This document shows, piece after piece, positions 15,436 through 24,342 of a DNA stretch of 64,000 bases. The stretch spans positions 2,356,001 to 2,420,000 of the forward strand of contig NZ_CP085211.1 of assembly GCF_044797955.1 (NCBI RefSeq), in the 5' to 3' direction. The stretch is from Idiomarina seosinensis_A (GTDB taxonomy: Bacteria > Pseudomonadota > Gammaproteobacteria > Enterobacterales > Alteromonadaceae). Numbering within the stretch: the stretch's first letter is position 1; every line of letters starts with the position of its first letter. The notes below the pieces were generated by a model, which was not told the DNA's origin, did no database searches, and saw nothing but the letters and a program-made list of their open reading frames with translations. A program made the position numbers and the translations under genes.

Positions 15436-16566
15436 ATGGACGCGGTTATTTATCAGTCAATAACAGACATTGACCCGCAACAGTGGAATAACTTGTTTGC
15501 TGATGACTACCCTTTTACCCGTCACGAGTTTTTCCTGGCATTAGAACAAGGACAGAGCCTGGGTCCTCAGCGCGGCTGGGTGCCCCGATATGTGGTTGTT
15601 TATGAGCAGCAGACTGCAATAGCGGCGATGCCCTGGTTTAAAAAGCAGCATTCTTATGGGGAGTATTTATTTGACTGGGCTTTTGCTGAAGCTTTTCAGC
15701 GTTATGGTTATCCCTATTACCCCAAATTAGTTAACGCGATACCCTTTACACCCTGTCAGGGGCCGCGACTTGGTCTGGCCAAAACTGCCTCCGCAGCCAC
15801 AGTGATGCCGGTTATCGAAGCCGCTTTAATGGCGGCAGAGCCGGTCAGCAATCTGCAATGCTTATATGTTCAGCCGGCTCTGGGTGAGGCACTTAAGGCG
15901 GAAAATTGGTGGCGCCGTTACGACATACAGTTTCTTTGGTACAATAAAGGCTACCGGAATTTCGATGATTTTTTACAAAAACTGGTTTCCCGTAAACGCA
16001 AATCATTGCGCAAAGAGCGCCAAAAAGTCAGCGAGCAGGGTATTAGATTAGAGGTTTTAGAAGGCGACCAGTTAAATACCGCGTTTTGGCAACGGTTTGC
16101 GGTTTTTTATCAGCGTACCTACATAAAGCGCTCCGGGCATAGCGGCTATCTAACTGCAGAAACATTAAAGCGGTGGGGTGATTACTTAGCGCAATCTATC
16201 GTTGTGTTTGCTGCGTATTATAACGGTGATCTGGTCGCTGCCTCGCTGTGCTTTCGGGATAGAACGACACTTTATGGGCGCTACTGGGGCTGTCTTTCAG
16301 AGTTTGACTTTTTGCATTTTGAAGCCTGTTATTATCAGGGCATCGAGTACTGCATTAAGCAGGGCCTGCAGTATTTTGATGCCGGAGCTCAGGGAGAGCA
16401 CAAACTTCGCCGTGGGTTTGAGCCAGTATTAAGACAAGGCTTTTACCGATTTGCGGCAACGCCGCTGAATGAGGCGGTTGAAGACTTTTGTCAGCGTGAA
16501 AGCAATGCCCTGGCCGAGCATCTGGCCGTATTAAACGAACATTCACCCTACAAACCGAGCGATTAA
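15436..16566 (+). CDS. FemAB-like GNAT-superfamily protein (PF04339)
   Basis: A 376-residue protein of the PF04339 (formerly DUF482) family, predicted to have a tandem GNAT fold as in FemAB aminoacyltransferases. Characteristic segments are ARG-like AMPWFKKQHSYGEYLFDW, FTPCQGPRL, RKRKSLRKERQKV and YFDAGAQGEHKLRRGFEP. Family members are annotated as peptidoglycan-related acyltransferases, but the substrate is unknown. No signal peptide or membrane segment is visible, so it is cytoplasmic. Its placement right after rlmA suggests cotranscription. Confidence 0.8.
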   Translation: MDAVIYQSITDIDPQQWNNLFADDYPFTRHEFFLALEQGQSLGPQRGWVPRYVVVYEQQTAIAAMPWFKKQHSYGEYLFDWAFAEAFQRYGYPYYPKLVNAIPFTPCQGPRLGLAKTASAATVMPVIEAALMAAEPVSNLQCLYVQPALGEALKAENWWRRYDIQFLWYNKGYRNFDDFLQKLVSRKRKSLRKERQKVSEQGIRLEVLEGDQLNTAFWQRFAVFYQRTYIKRSGHSGYLTAETLKRWGDYLAQSIVVFAAYYNGDLVAASLCFRDRTTLYGRYWGCLSEFDFLHFEACYYQGIEYCIKQGLQYFDAGAQGEHKLRRGFEPVLRQGFYRFAATPLNEAVEDFCQRESNALAEHLAVLNEHSPYKPSD

Positions 16567-16602
16567 ATAAGCGCTCAAAGGTTATGATTAAGAGACAATG
16601 TT

Positions 16603-17385
16603 ATGCGAAGTATTATCTCGGAAAAAGTTACGGAAGTACGGCACTGGAATGAAACCCTGTTTAGTTTTAAAACCACCAGAAGGCCGACGTTTACTTTTGA
16701 AAATGGCCAGTTTGTTATGATTGGGCTGGAAGTTGATGGTAAGCCTTTGTTGCGTGCATACAGCATAGCCAGTGCTAATTATGAAGATGAGCTGGAGTTT
16801 TTCAGTATTAAGGTTCCTGATGGGGCGCTGACGTCGCGCTTGCAGCATATTCAGGTTGGTGACGAAGTGCTATTGTCAACCCGGCCCAGCGGCACTTTGG
16901 TGCCGGGCCACCTGTTGCCTGGTAAGCACCTGTATTTGTTGTCCACCGGCACCGGCTTGGCGCCGTTTATGAGCATCATTAAAGATCCCGATATTTACGA
17001 AAAATTTGAGAAGGTCATTCTGGTACATGGCGTGCGCTATAAGTCTGAACTGGCTTACGAAGAGGTCATTTGCAATGAACTGCCGAACAATGAATTTTTT
17101 GGTGACTGGGTGCAGGAAAAGCTGATTTATTACCCGACGGTCACCCGCGAAGCATTTCGCAACCCGGCGCATCAGCAGCGGGTTACTCATTTACTGACAA
17201 CCAATACGCTTACCGAGCAAATTGGACTGCCCGCGATTGACCCAGAGCATGATCGTTTTATGCTGTGCGGCAACAATGACATGCTGGAAGATCTTATGGA
17301 TATTTTAAATGAGCGAGGCTTTAAAAAAGCCACATCGCGCCGCCAGGGTGACTATGTTATTGAACAGGCTTTTATCGAAAAATAG
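16603..17385 (+). CDS. fpr: Ferredoxin/flavodoxin--NADP+ reductase
   Basis: FAD enzyme passing electrons between NADPH and ferredoxin or flavodoxin, used in oxidative stress defence and for Fe-S or radical-SAM enzymes. FAD-binding RAYSIASANYEDELEF and the NADP-binding STGTGLAPFMSIIKD and VILVHGVRY are visible. The C-terminal MLCGNNDMLEDL matches the bacterial subclass that includes E. coli Fpr. Length 260 aa is slightly longer than E. coli. It starts 36 bases after the FemAB-like gene. Confidence 0.92.
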   Translation: MRSIISEKVTEVRHWNETLFSFKTTRRPTFTFENGQFVMIGLEVDGKPLLRAYSIASANYEDELEFFSIKVPDGALTSRLQHIQVGDEVLLSTRPSGTLVPGHLLPGKHLYLLSTGTGLAPFMSIIKDPDIYEKFEKVILVHGVRYKSELAYEEVICNELPNNEFFGDWVQEKLIYYPTVTREAFRNPAHQQRVTHLLTTNTLTEQIGLPAIDPEHDRFMLCGNNDMLEDLMDILNERGFKKATSRRQGDYVIEQAFIEK

Positions 17386-17397
17386 CGGAAAGCTGTT

Positions 17398-17985
17398 ATG
17401 AGTTGGCATCAGTTATTGGCGGACATACGGGCCTGTCAGCTGTGTCAAAAGCAACTACCTTTTGGAGCACGGCCAGTGGTTCAGTTTCATCCGGATGCGC
17501 GCATTCTGGTCGCTGGCCAGGCGCCCGGCAGACGTGTTCATGCGTCCGGTAAGCCTTTTGATGACCCTAGCGGAGACCGTTTGCGCGACTGGATGGCGGT
17601 TGATAAAGAAACATTTTATAACGACCGCCAACTGGCTATAGTGCCTATGGGGTTTTGCTATCCGGGTACGGGTAAATCCGGCGATTTGCCACCCCGCAAG
17701 GAATGCGCGGATGCGTGGCGGGCAACGATTTTATCTGAGCTGCCAAACCTTGAGTTGATTTTGGCGATAGGCCAGTATGCGCAGAACTGGCACTTAAGCC
17801 GCCTGCCTGAGAGGCCTGAAAAAACACTGACAGAGCGAGTGCAAAACTGGCAGCGTTATCTTGATTACGGTGTTTTACCTCTGCCTCACCCGAGCCCCAG
17901 AAATAACATTTGGTTACGCAAGAACCCCTGGTTTGAACAACAGGTTGTACCCACTTTGAAAGAACGAATAGCACAGCTATTGTAG
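17398..17985 (+). CDS. UDG-superfamily protein with Fe-S cysteine pattern
   Basis: A 195-residue protein of the uracil-DNA glycosylase superfamily (COG1573-like). Motif A is GQAPGRRVHASGKPFDDPSG and the C-terminal motif is LPHPSPRNNIW. Four cysteines sit as C13-x2-C16 near the start and Cys-x15-Cys in GFCYPG...KECAD, the arrangement that holds a 4Fe-4S cluster in family 4/5 UDGs. However, family 4 enzymes have a shorter GEAPG motif and HPAA at the end, so this is a different subfamily. A role in repair of uracil or another damaged base is inferred, not shown. Confidence 0.75.
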   Translation: MSWHQLLADIRACQLCQKQLPFGARPVVQFHPDARILVAGQAPGRRVHASGKPFDDPSGDRLRDWMAVDKETFYNDRQLAIVPMGFCYPGTGKSGDLPPRKECADAWRATILSELPNLELILAIGQYAQNWHLSRLPERPEKTLTERVQNWQRYLDYGVLPLPHPSPRNNIWLRKNPWFEQQVVPTLKERIAQLL

Positions 17986-18006
17986 TCAATAACAGCAGGA
18001 GCTTTA

Positions 18007-18684
18007 ATGCCTTACGATTGGGTAGTATTTGATGCCGACGAAACGCTTTTCACTTTTGATGCACAACAAGGCCTTAGTCAGCTATTCAAACAATACGATA
18101 TGGCGTTTGAACAGAGTCACTTTGAGGACTTTAAAGCTGTTAATAAACCGTTATGGGAAGGCTTTCAAAACGGCCAGTTAACCGCAGCGGACATTAAGCA
18201 GCAGCGGTTTGTTCCCTGGGAGCAACAGTTTGGTAAATCGTCGCTAGAAATTAACGCCGAATTTATGCATTGTATGGCATCGATATGCCAGACCATCGAG
18301 GGTACTGACCGCTTACTGGAAACCCTGCACGGTAAAACCAAAATGGGTATTATTACCAATGGCTTTTCTGAGCTTCAGCAGGAGCGCCTGCAGCAGACTA
18401 ATACACAGCATTATTTTGATTTTCTGGTCGTATCCGAAGCCGTAGGTCTGGCTAAACCCGATGCGAAAATTTTCCACCATGCGCACACACAGCATATGGC
18501 GGACTCTGCAGACCCTGAGCGAATTTTAATGGTAGGAGATAATCCCCATTCCGATATCCTGGGTGGTTTAAATGCGGGCTGGCATACCTGCTGGTTTGAT
18601 CGTGGTAATTTCCAGATACCAGAGAGCATTAAGCCACATCACACAATCACTCACCTTGATCAGTTGACCCGCTTACTAAGCTAA
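18007..18684 (+). CDS. yjjG: Pyrimidine 5'-nucleotidase YjjG
   Basis: HAD-family phosphatase of 225 aa that hydrolyses dUMP, UMP, dTMP and non-canonical pyrimidine nucleotides, keeping the nucleotide pool clean. Motif I is FDADETLFTF, motif II is IITNGFSELQ, motif III is VGLAKPDAKIF and motif IV is VGDNPHSDILGG. The alpha-helical cap follows motif I as in YjjG. Its position beside a UDG-like gene may be functionally related, as both deal with wrong pyrimidines, but that is inference. Confidence 0.88.
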   Translation: MPYDWVVFDADETLFTFDAQQGLSQLFKQYDMAFEQSHFEDFKAVNKPLWEGFQNGQLTAADIKQQRFVPWEQQFGKSSLEINAEFMHCMASICQTIEGTDRLLETLHGKTKMGIITNGFSELQQERLQQTNTQHYFDFLVVSEAVGLAKPDAKIFHHAHTQHMADSADPERILMVGDNPHSDILGGLNAGWHTCWFDRGNFQIPESIKPHHTITHLDQLTRLLS

Positions 18685-18706
18685 CGGCACTGGTACCAAC
18701 GGCAGG

Positions 18707-19264
18707 ATGGTAATGGCAGACGATAACGAAATTATAAGGCAAACCCAGGCCTGGGTGCGGCAGCTGATTGTAAAATACAATATCTGCCCCTTTGCCCGTC
18801 GCGAAATCGAGTGGCAAAGCATCCGTTACACTGTCTGGCAAGGTAATGATTTTGAAGCAACGCTGGATACTGTTGTGGCGGAGTGCCGGCTTTTGGACCG
18901 GGATCAGGACACAGAAACGACGTTGCTCATGTTACCGGACTTTGCGTCCTTTAATGAGTTTTTGGACTTAATCGCGGTTTCTGAGCAATTGCTGTCTATG
19001 AGTGGTTACAGCGGCGTCTATCAACTGGCACACTTTCATCCGGATTATTGTTTTGCTGGGGAGCAGCCGGAAGATCCCGCCAACTATACAAACCGTGCGC
19101 CCTTCCCTACACTGCATTTTTTGCGGGAAGAGTCGATGGCTGGGGCACTGATGAAGACCGAAAATGCCGAGCAAATTCCGCAACGCAATATTGAATTTGC
19201 GCGACGCAAAGGAGCCGAATTTTTTAAGCAAATCCTTGCCGATATTGCCGCAAAGCAGAACTAA
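18707..19264 (+). CDS. DUF1415 family protein
   Basis: A 185-residue protein of the DUF1415 family, function unknown. Diagnostic stretches are RQLIVKYNICPFARRE near the N-terminus, LLMLPDFASFNEFLDL in the middle and YQLAHFHPDYCFAGE followed by NRAPFPTLHFLREES. No signal peptide or membrane segment is evident, so it is probably cytoplasmic. The start may be ATG 18707 or the ATG two codons on. Its stop codon overlaps the stop of the convergent pldA gene in the four bases CTAA. Confidence 0.85.
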   Translation: MVMADDNEIIRQTQAWVRQLIVKYNICPFARREIEWQSIRYTVWQGNDFEATLDTVVAECRLLDRDQDTETTLLMLPDFASFNEFLDLIAVSEQLLSMSGYSGVYQLAHFHPDYCFAGEQPEDPANYTNRAPFPTLHFLREESMAGALMKTENAEQIPQRNIEFARRKGAEFFKQILADIAAKQN

Positions 19265-20298
19265 AGAATATTATTGAGAGCTATCCCCACACCAAACCGG
19301 GTCTGTTTGTGGTTATAGTCGATTAAGCTGTCACCATAGCCGGTAAATAATGATGTATAACCGATAAATTTGCCCCACAAAGGAAAGGTCCAGTTAAGTT
19401 CTGCCGAACCGCGGCCAGTTTCAACCGCATGATTAAGGCGGAAAATATATTCAAAGTCGCCATCTCGATAAGCGGTGGAGAACTGATAATTGCCGACGTA
19501 ATCCTCGATATTTGGGTTGTCGTCGCCGCTTGATTCCAGCGGATCAGTTTTTTCCTCTTCCTGTATTCTTAACCAAGGCTTGAGGGTAAAAACAAAAGGC
19601 CCTTTTTCCGCTATAAATTGTGCATATATCCGGTTCCAGCTGCGCGAAAGAGGCTGGCTACGACCATTGGACAAATGCTCTGCGCCGATAACAATGGCGG
19701 TGTTGCTTTCAAAGGGATGCCAGTCCGTTGGGGTGACATAAAATACCTCTGGCATGTAATTGGTTTCGCGGAACGGTTTAGAGATGCCATCGGAATATAC
19801 TTGCCACCAGGACGAAACGGTAAATCCGAAAAATAGGCGGTCATCTTCGAACAGCAGCTTGCTTTTATTAAAAGGCACTTTAAAGCTTAACTGAAATTTT
19901 GCTTCGTAGTCCTCCAGCCGTTGTTCATAGCTCTCCAGGTCGGAATACTGCAGGCGATTGATATTCGTGGTGGTTAACACTGGTAGCATATAATTACGCC
20001 GGTGCGGGGTCAGAGTATAGGGGTCAAACTGACTGACCTGCTCGCTTTTCAGACGCTTTGTTACGATACCCGGCTGGGGCTTTTGCTTTGCCTTTGTAGA
20101 CTGACGCTCTTTACTCAGGTTATCTTTACACCAGTCGACAATCTCGGTTACCTTAGTTCCGGCTTCGGAATCCTTGATTCGGTCCAGCAAACATTGCTGT
20201 TGCTCTGTGATTTTTTTCTCGACGAACTGAGTCCGCCCGCTGAGCGAAAAAATCAGCGTCACCACTAGTATAAAAAGTAAATTAAATTTACTGAGCAT
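19261..20298 (-). CDS. pldA: Outer-membrane phospholipase A
   Basis: Beta-barrel phospholipase of the outer membrane that degrades phospholipids misplaced in the outer leaflet. A signal sequence (LLFILVVTLIFSLSG) precedes a periplasmic segment with cysteines. The catalytic region is AEHLSNGRSQPLSRSWNRIY, with the His and Ser of the His-Ser-Asn triad and the Asn a little downstream. Alternating hydrophobic strands run to the C-terminus. At 345 aa it is longer than E. coli PldA because of the basic stretch (residues about 68-85) after the signal. Activity normally needs calcium and dimerisation. Confidence 0.9.
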   Translation of the reverse strand: MLSKFNLLFILVVTLIFSLSGRTQFVEKKITEQQQCLLDRIKDSEAGTKVTEIVDWCKDNLSKERQSTKAKQKPQPGIVTKRLKSEQVSQFDPYTLTPHRRNYMLPVLTTTNINRLQYSDLESYEQRLEDYEAKFQLSFKVPFNKSKLLFEDDRLFFGFTVSSWWQVYSDGISKPFRETNYMPEVFYVTPTDWHPFESNTAIVIGAEHLSNGRSQPLSRSWNRIYAQFIAEKGPFVFTLKPWLRIQEEEKTDPLESSGDDNPNIEDYVGNYQFSTAYRDGDFEYIFRLNHAVETGRGSAELNWTFPLWGKFIGYTSLFTGYGDSLIDYNHKQTRFGVGIALNNIL

Positions 20299-20369
20299 AG
20301 TATCTTTCCTGTCGACTTAGCTTCGCTATACTAACAGTAGTCGTTACGATAAAAAACTAAACAAGGATA

Positions 20370-23108
20370 ATGCAGTTGTCAGGAGTAAAACGGAAATTTA
20401 ACCGCTGGCTAAGCTATTTTGATCAATTGCCTCTGGCTTACCGGTTTGCGGTTGCGTTTGCTTTACCGGTTGCTGCAATCCTTTGGATGTCTATTGTAAA
20501 TGCCCTTGAGCTGCAAAAAACCGCAGAAAAATTACAAACATTAAACAACAGTATCGCGTTGATCAGTAACGCCGGTAAGTTACTGGGCGCATTGCAAAAT
20601 GAGCGCAATGCCAGCGTTTTGTATAGCGCCTCTGATAAACCACAATTTAAAGACGCTTTAGCGGCAAGCCGGCGTCAGACCGACCAGCAACTGCAACGTT
20701 TAAACCAACAGTTAACAGCAACTGAAGGTCACTACCGGCAGCTGGCGCTATACAGAAACGTTAATGAGATTGTGCGCGGCCTGGATAAGCTGCCTGAGCT
20801 ACGGTCTGATATTGAACAAAAAAAGCTAACCTACCGACAAGTCAAAAGCGCATATTCTTCACCGATACAGCAGTTCAATCAGCAAATCAGCATTCTTTCG
20901 CGGGATGTCTCTAAAGCAGACTTTTCGCGCGCATTAAATGCTTATTTTATATTGAATCGCTTGCGTGATTTAATCGGACAAGAGCGTGAGCTACTGGGTT
21001 TGGCGGTAGTGAACAATACGATAAGTGATGCGGATGCTCAGCAGTTAATTTATTTAATGGGCCGACAAACGACCTTGTTGGTTGGGCTGCAAAGCCAAAG
21101 CTCAATACCGGAACGCTACAGTCTTGCCGGCGCGGTATTTAAGCTACGCGACGGGTTAATGCCTGCTGCTGATAACCCGGCAACTTTGTTGTCCGTGGTA
21201 AAAAACGATGCCTGGCTGCAGCAACAAACCCAGTTGCTGGACAAAATTCAGCAGGTCGAGCAAAACCTGGTGGACGCGGTAAAACAACAGGCCGAAACCG
21301 CTTATCGCAAATCTTCAGGCCAGTTACTGCGGTACCTGACAATCGTTCCGGTTACCCTGCTGGCTGCACTCGTGTTTAGCTGGCTAATATTACGTCATGT
21401 CAGACATCGGTTGACCTTATCCAGTAAAGTGTTTAACCACACTCAGGATCGTATTACCGTTACTGATCCGACTGGCGTAATCGTTGATGTGAACCCAGCC
21501 TTTACCCGCGTAACCGGTTATCAGAAAAGCGAGGTTATTGGTCAGCGCTCCAGCATTTTGCAGTCGGGTAAACAAAGTAAAAGCTTTTATAAAGCCATGT
21601 GGGAAAAGCTGCTGAAAGATGGCTCATGGCAGGGCGAGCTATGGAACCGGCGCAAAAACGGAGAAATATATGCCGAACTGACGTCCATTAGCGCAATAAA
21701 AAATCAGCATGGACACGTCCAGAATTACATCGGTATATCCTCAGACATTACTGATCAGGCTTTTGAGCACCAACGCGAACTGGAATACCGAGCCTACCAC
21801 GATTCGTTGACCCGTTTACCTAACGTAATGTTGGTCCGCGACAGGTTGGAACATGCATTGAGTATTGCCGCGCGTAATGAAGAAAACATAGTGGTTGCCT
21901 CGTTAGACATCGATAACTTTAAGTACATTAATTCACGTTGCGGCCACGTTGTCGGAGACCAGGTTATTGAGGCGCTGGCCAAACGCCTGAGAGGAATGCT
22001 GCGCAAGGGGGATACCCTGGGGCGGGTTGCCGGAGATGAGTTTTTAATGGTAATCGAAGAACGGCACAGTTTGCGTGAAGTCCATACGATTTTGGAACGT
22101 ATGCTGACAGAGATTCCGGAGCCATTGTCGATTGACGGGCAAACGGTCAAGATTACAGCGAGTATCGGTGCTACCGTGTACCCGGAAGATAATACCGATG
22201 CCGACACCTTAATCCGCCACTCTACACAGTCGCTTCACAATGCCAAACGAGAGGGCCGCAACCGCATAAATTGGTTTGATGCCAAGCAGGAACGAATTCA
22301 TAACAAAACCGCTGAGTTAATCTCCCGCTTAGATATTGCGATGAAGAATAATGAGCTGGAATTGTTTTACCAGCCAAAAGTTAATATGAAAACGTGCGAG
22401 ATTGTTGGGGTTGAAGCTTTATTAAGGTGGCGAGATCCCGAGCGCGGTCTGGTGCCTCCCGGTGACTTTTTGCCGGCTATCGAGGAACATCCGTTTTCGA
22501 TACAGGTCGGCAACTGGGTTATTGAGGCAGCTATTGCACAGTGCCAGCAATGGCAAGCTGAGGGTATTAGGTTACCAGTCAGTATAAATATCAATGCACT
22601 GCAGTTGCTCGATGAGGACTTTGTCGAGTCCATTTGCGAGCGGTTGAGGCGTTATCCGGATGTTGGCCCGGAGCTGCTCGAACTGGAGGTCCTGGAGAGC
22701 GCAGCCATTGGTAAGATTCACGTTGCAGCAAAAGTTTTAACTAAATGTAAGCGCTTGGGAATCAATGTATCACTGGATGATTTCGGTACCGGTTATGCGG
22801 CCCTTGATTACTTGAAACGACTGCCCGCTCAGACATTGAAAATCGATCAGACATTTGTCCGCGATATGTTGAATGACGAAAGCGATGAAGCCATTGTCAA
22901 AGGTATTATCGGTCTTGCTGAGGCCTTTGGGTTTGCAGTTATTGCAGAAGGCATCGAAACCGAGCAGCAGGGCGTTAAATTACTGCAGCTGGGTTGCGAG
23001 CTGGGCCAGGGGTTCGGAATTGCCAGGCCGATGCCGGCAGAGCAGCTACCGGACTGGATCAACAACTGGCAATGTTTCGATAGCTGGCGCGATGTTAGTA
23101 TGAAATAA
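20370..23108 (+). CDS. NIT-PAS-GGDEF-EAL cyclic-di-GMP protein
   Basis: A 912-residue inner-membrane signalling protein. TM1 is at about 25-44 and a helical periplasmic domain with NIT (nitrate/nitrite-sensing) features at about 50-315 (ALQNERNASVLY is a typical NIT stretch). TM2 is at about 321-341, PAS from about 350 (ITVTDPTGVIVDVNPAFTRV), GGDEF from about 473 and EAL from about 640 to 905. The GGDEF signature is AGDEF, a tolerated variant, so a cyclase is possible. The EAL domain keeps VEALLRW, DDFGTGYAALDYLK and AEGIET, so c-di-GMP hydrolysis looks intact. It stands alone and likely tunes motility or attachment to an external cue. Confidence 0.9.
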   Translation: MQLSGVKRKFNRWLSYFDQLPLAYRFAVAFALPVAAILWMSIVNALELQKTAEKLQTLNNSIALISNAGKLLGALQNERNASVLYSASDKPQFKDALAASRRQTDQQLQRLNQQLTATEGHYRQLALYRNVNEIVRGLDKLPELRSDIEQKKLTYRQVKSAYSSPIQQFNQQISILSRDVSKADFSRALNAYFILNRLRDLIGQERELLGLAVVNNTISDADAQQLIYLMGRQTTLLVGLQSQSSIPERYSLAGAVFKLRDGLMPAADNPATLLSVVKNDAWLQQQTQLLDKIQQVEQNLVDAVKQQAETAYRKSSGQLLRYLTIVPVTLLAALVFSWLILRHVRHRLTLSSKVFNHTQDRITVTDPTGVIVDVNPAFTRVTGYQKSEVIGQRSSILQSGKQSKSFYKAMWEKLLKDGSWQGELWNRRKNGEIYAELTSISAIKNQHGHVQNYIGISSDITDQAFEHQRELEYRAYHDSLTRLPNVMLVRDRLEHALSIAARNEENIVVASLDIDNFKYINSRCGHVVGDQVIEALAKRLRGMLRKGDTLGRVAGDEFLMVIEERHSLREVHTILERMLTEIPEPLSIDGQTVKITASIGATVYPEDNTDADTLIRHSTQSLHNAKREGRNRINWFDAKQERIHNKTAELISRLDIAMKNNELELFYQPKVNMKTCEIVGVEALLRWRDPERGLVPPGDFLPAIEEHPFSIQVGNWVIEAAIAQCQQWQAEGIRLPVSININALQLLDEDFVESICERLRRYPDVGPELLELEVLESAAIGKIHVAAKVLTKCKRLGINVSLDDFGTGYAALDYLKRLPAQTLKIDQTFVRDMLNDESDEAIVKGIIGLAEAFGFAVIAEGIETEQQGVKLLQLGCELGQGFGIARPMPAEQLPDWINNWQCFDSWRDVSMK

Positions 23109-23120
23109 ATAGTGAGAAAC

Positions 23121-24302
23121 CTATAAGTCCTGGGCAGCCGCATAAGCACTGGCCCAGGCCCACTGAAAGTTATAACCGCCCAGCCATCCGGTCACATCCA
23201 GTACTTCGCCGATAAAGTAGAGTCCGGGCTGCAGCTTACTGGCCATACTTTTGGAGCTGACTTGATCAACATTGACGCCGCCCAAAGTGACTTCGGCGGT
23301 GCGATAACCCTCGGTGCCGGCGGGCTTTAATGACCAGTGATTAAGATCTTCTGCAACTTGCTCGAGTTGCTTTTTAGCCATTTCTGCTACGCGCTGTGTC
23401 ACCGGCCATTGGTGCTCTTGTGCTAAAGCCTGTACAACCCGTTTGGGAAAATGACTTTGTAGTAAAGTACCCAGCTGGGCTTTAGGCTGCTCAGTCCGGG
23501 TTTGTTCGAGCCACTGCAGTGCGTCCTGGTCTGGCAATAAATTGAGAGATACGGTTTCTCCCGGTGGCCAGTAAGAGGAGATTTGCAGTATTGCGGGTCC
23601 GCTTAGGCCGCGGTGGGTAAATAACATGGCTTCCCTAAAATAGCCCTCGCCGGCACTGGCTGTTATGGGTAAAGATACGCCAGCCAGGTCGGCAAAGTGC
23701 TGCTTTTGTTGCTCGTGCAGTGTCAGGGGAACCAGTCCGGCTCGCACTGGCACAATAGTGTGGCCGAATTGTTCTGCTAATCGATAGCCCAGTGGGGTTG
23801 CACCAAGCTTGGGCATAGATAAGCCACCACAGGCGATAACCAGTTTATCGGCGCGGTACGTACCTTGGCTGGTTGTCACATGATACTGGTCCTCATAGCT
23901 GACATTAAGAACGTCGGTCCGCAGCTGAATTTTTGCGCCGTAGCGTTCGCACTCAGCTAAAAGCATTTTGACAATGTCTTTCGCTGAGTCATCGCAGAAC
24001 AATTGGCCCAGTGTTTTTTCGTGATAGGGTATTTGGTAATGATCAACCAGCGCCATGAAATCCCACTGAGTATAGCGACTGAGCGCAGACTTACAAAAAT
24101 GAGGGTTGCTGGACAGATAATTATCCGGGCTGGTATACAAATTAGTAAAGTTACAGCGCCCGCCGCCCGAAATGAGGATTTTTTTCCCCGCCTGTTTAGC
24201 ATGGTCGACAACCAACACCGACTTGCCGCGCCGGGCTGCCTGGGCAGCACAGTGAAGGCCAGCGGCGCCGGCGCCTATGATGAGAACGTCCGGGTTAAGC
24301 AT
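23121..24302 (-). CDS. HI0933/YhiN-family flavoprotein
   Basis: A 393-residue FAD-binding protein of the HI0933 family (YhiN-like). The N-terminal Rossmann motif IIGAGAAGLHCAAQAARRGK and the following HAKQAGKKILISGGGRCNFTN are diagnostic, as is the C-terminal GEVLDVTGWLGGYNFQWA. It is a predicted NAD(P)/FAD-dependent oxidoreductase, possibly acting on modified nucleosides or an aromatic substrate, but the true reaction is unknown. It lies 40 bases downstream of rsmJ on the same strand and may share its transcript. It converges with the c-di-GMP gene with a 12-base gap. Confidence 0.88.
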   Translation of the reverse strand: MLNPDVLIIGAGAAGLHCAAQAARRGKSVLVVDHAKQAGKKILISGGGRCNFTNLYTSPDNYLSSNPHFCKSALSRYTQWDFMALVDHYQIPYHEKTLGQLFCDDSAKDIVKMLLAECERYGAKIQLRTDVLNVSYEDQYHVTTSQGTYRADKLVIACGGLSMPKLGATPLGYRLAEQFGHTIVPVRAGLVPLTLHEQQKQHFADLAGVSLPITASAGEGYFREAMLFTHRGLSGPAILQISSYWPPGETVSLNLLPDQDALQWLEQTRTEQPKAQLGTLLQSHFPKRVVQALAQEHQWPVTQRVAEMAKKQLEQVAEDLNHWSLKPAGTEGYRTAEVTLGGVNVDQVSSKSMASKLQPGLYFIGEVLDVTGWLGGYNFQWAWASAYAAAQDL

Positions 24303-24342
24303 TATTGCTGCCCGGGCGCCAGTGTGGGTGCGCCATCATTAA

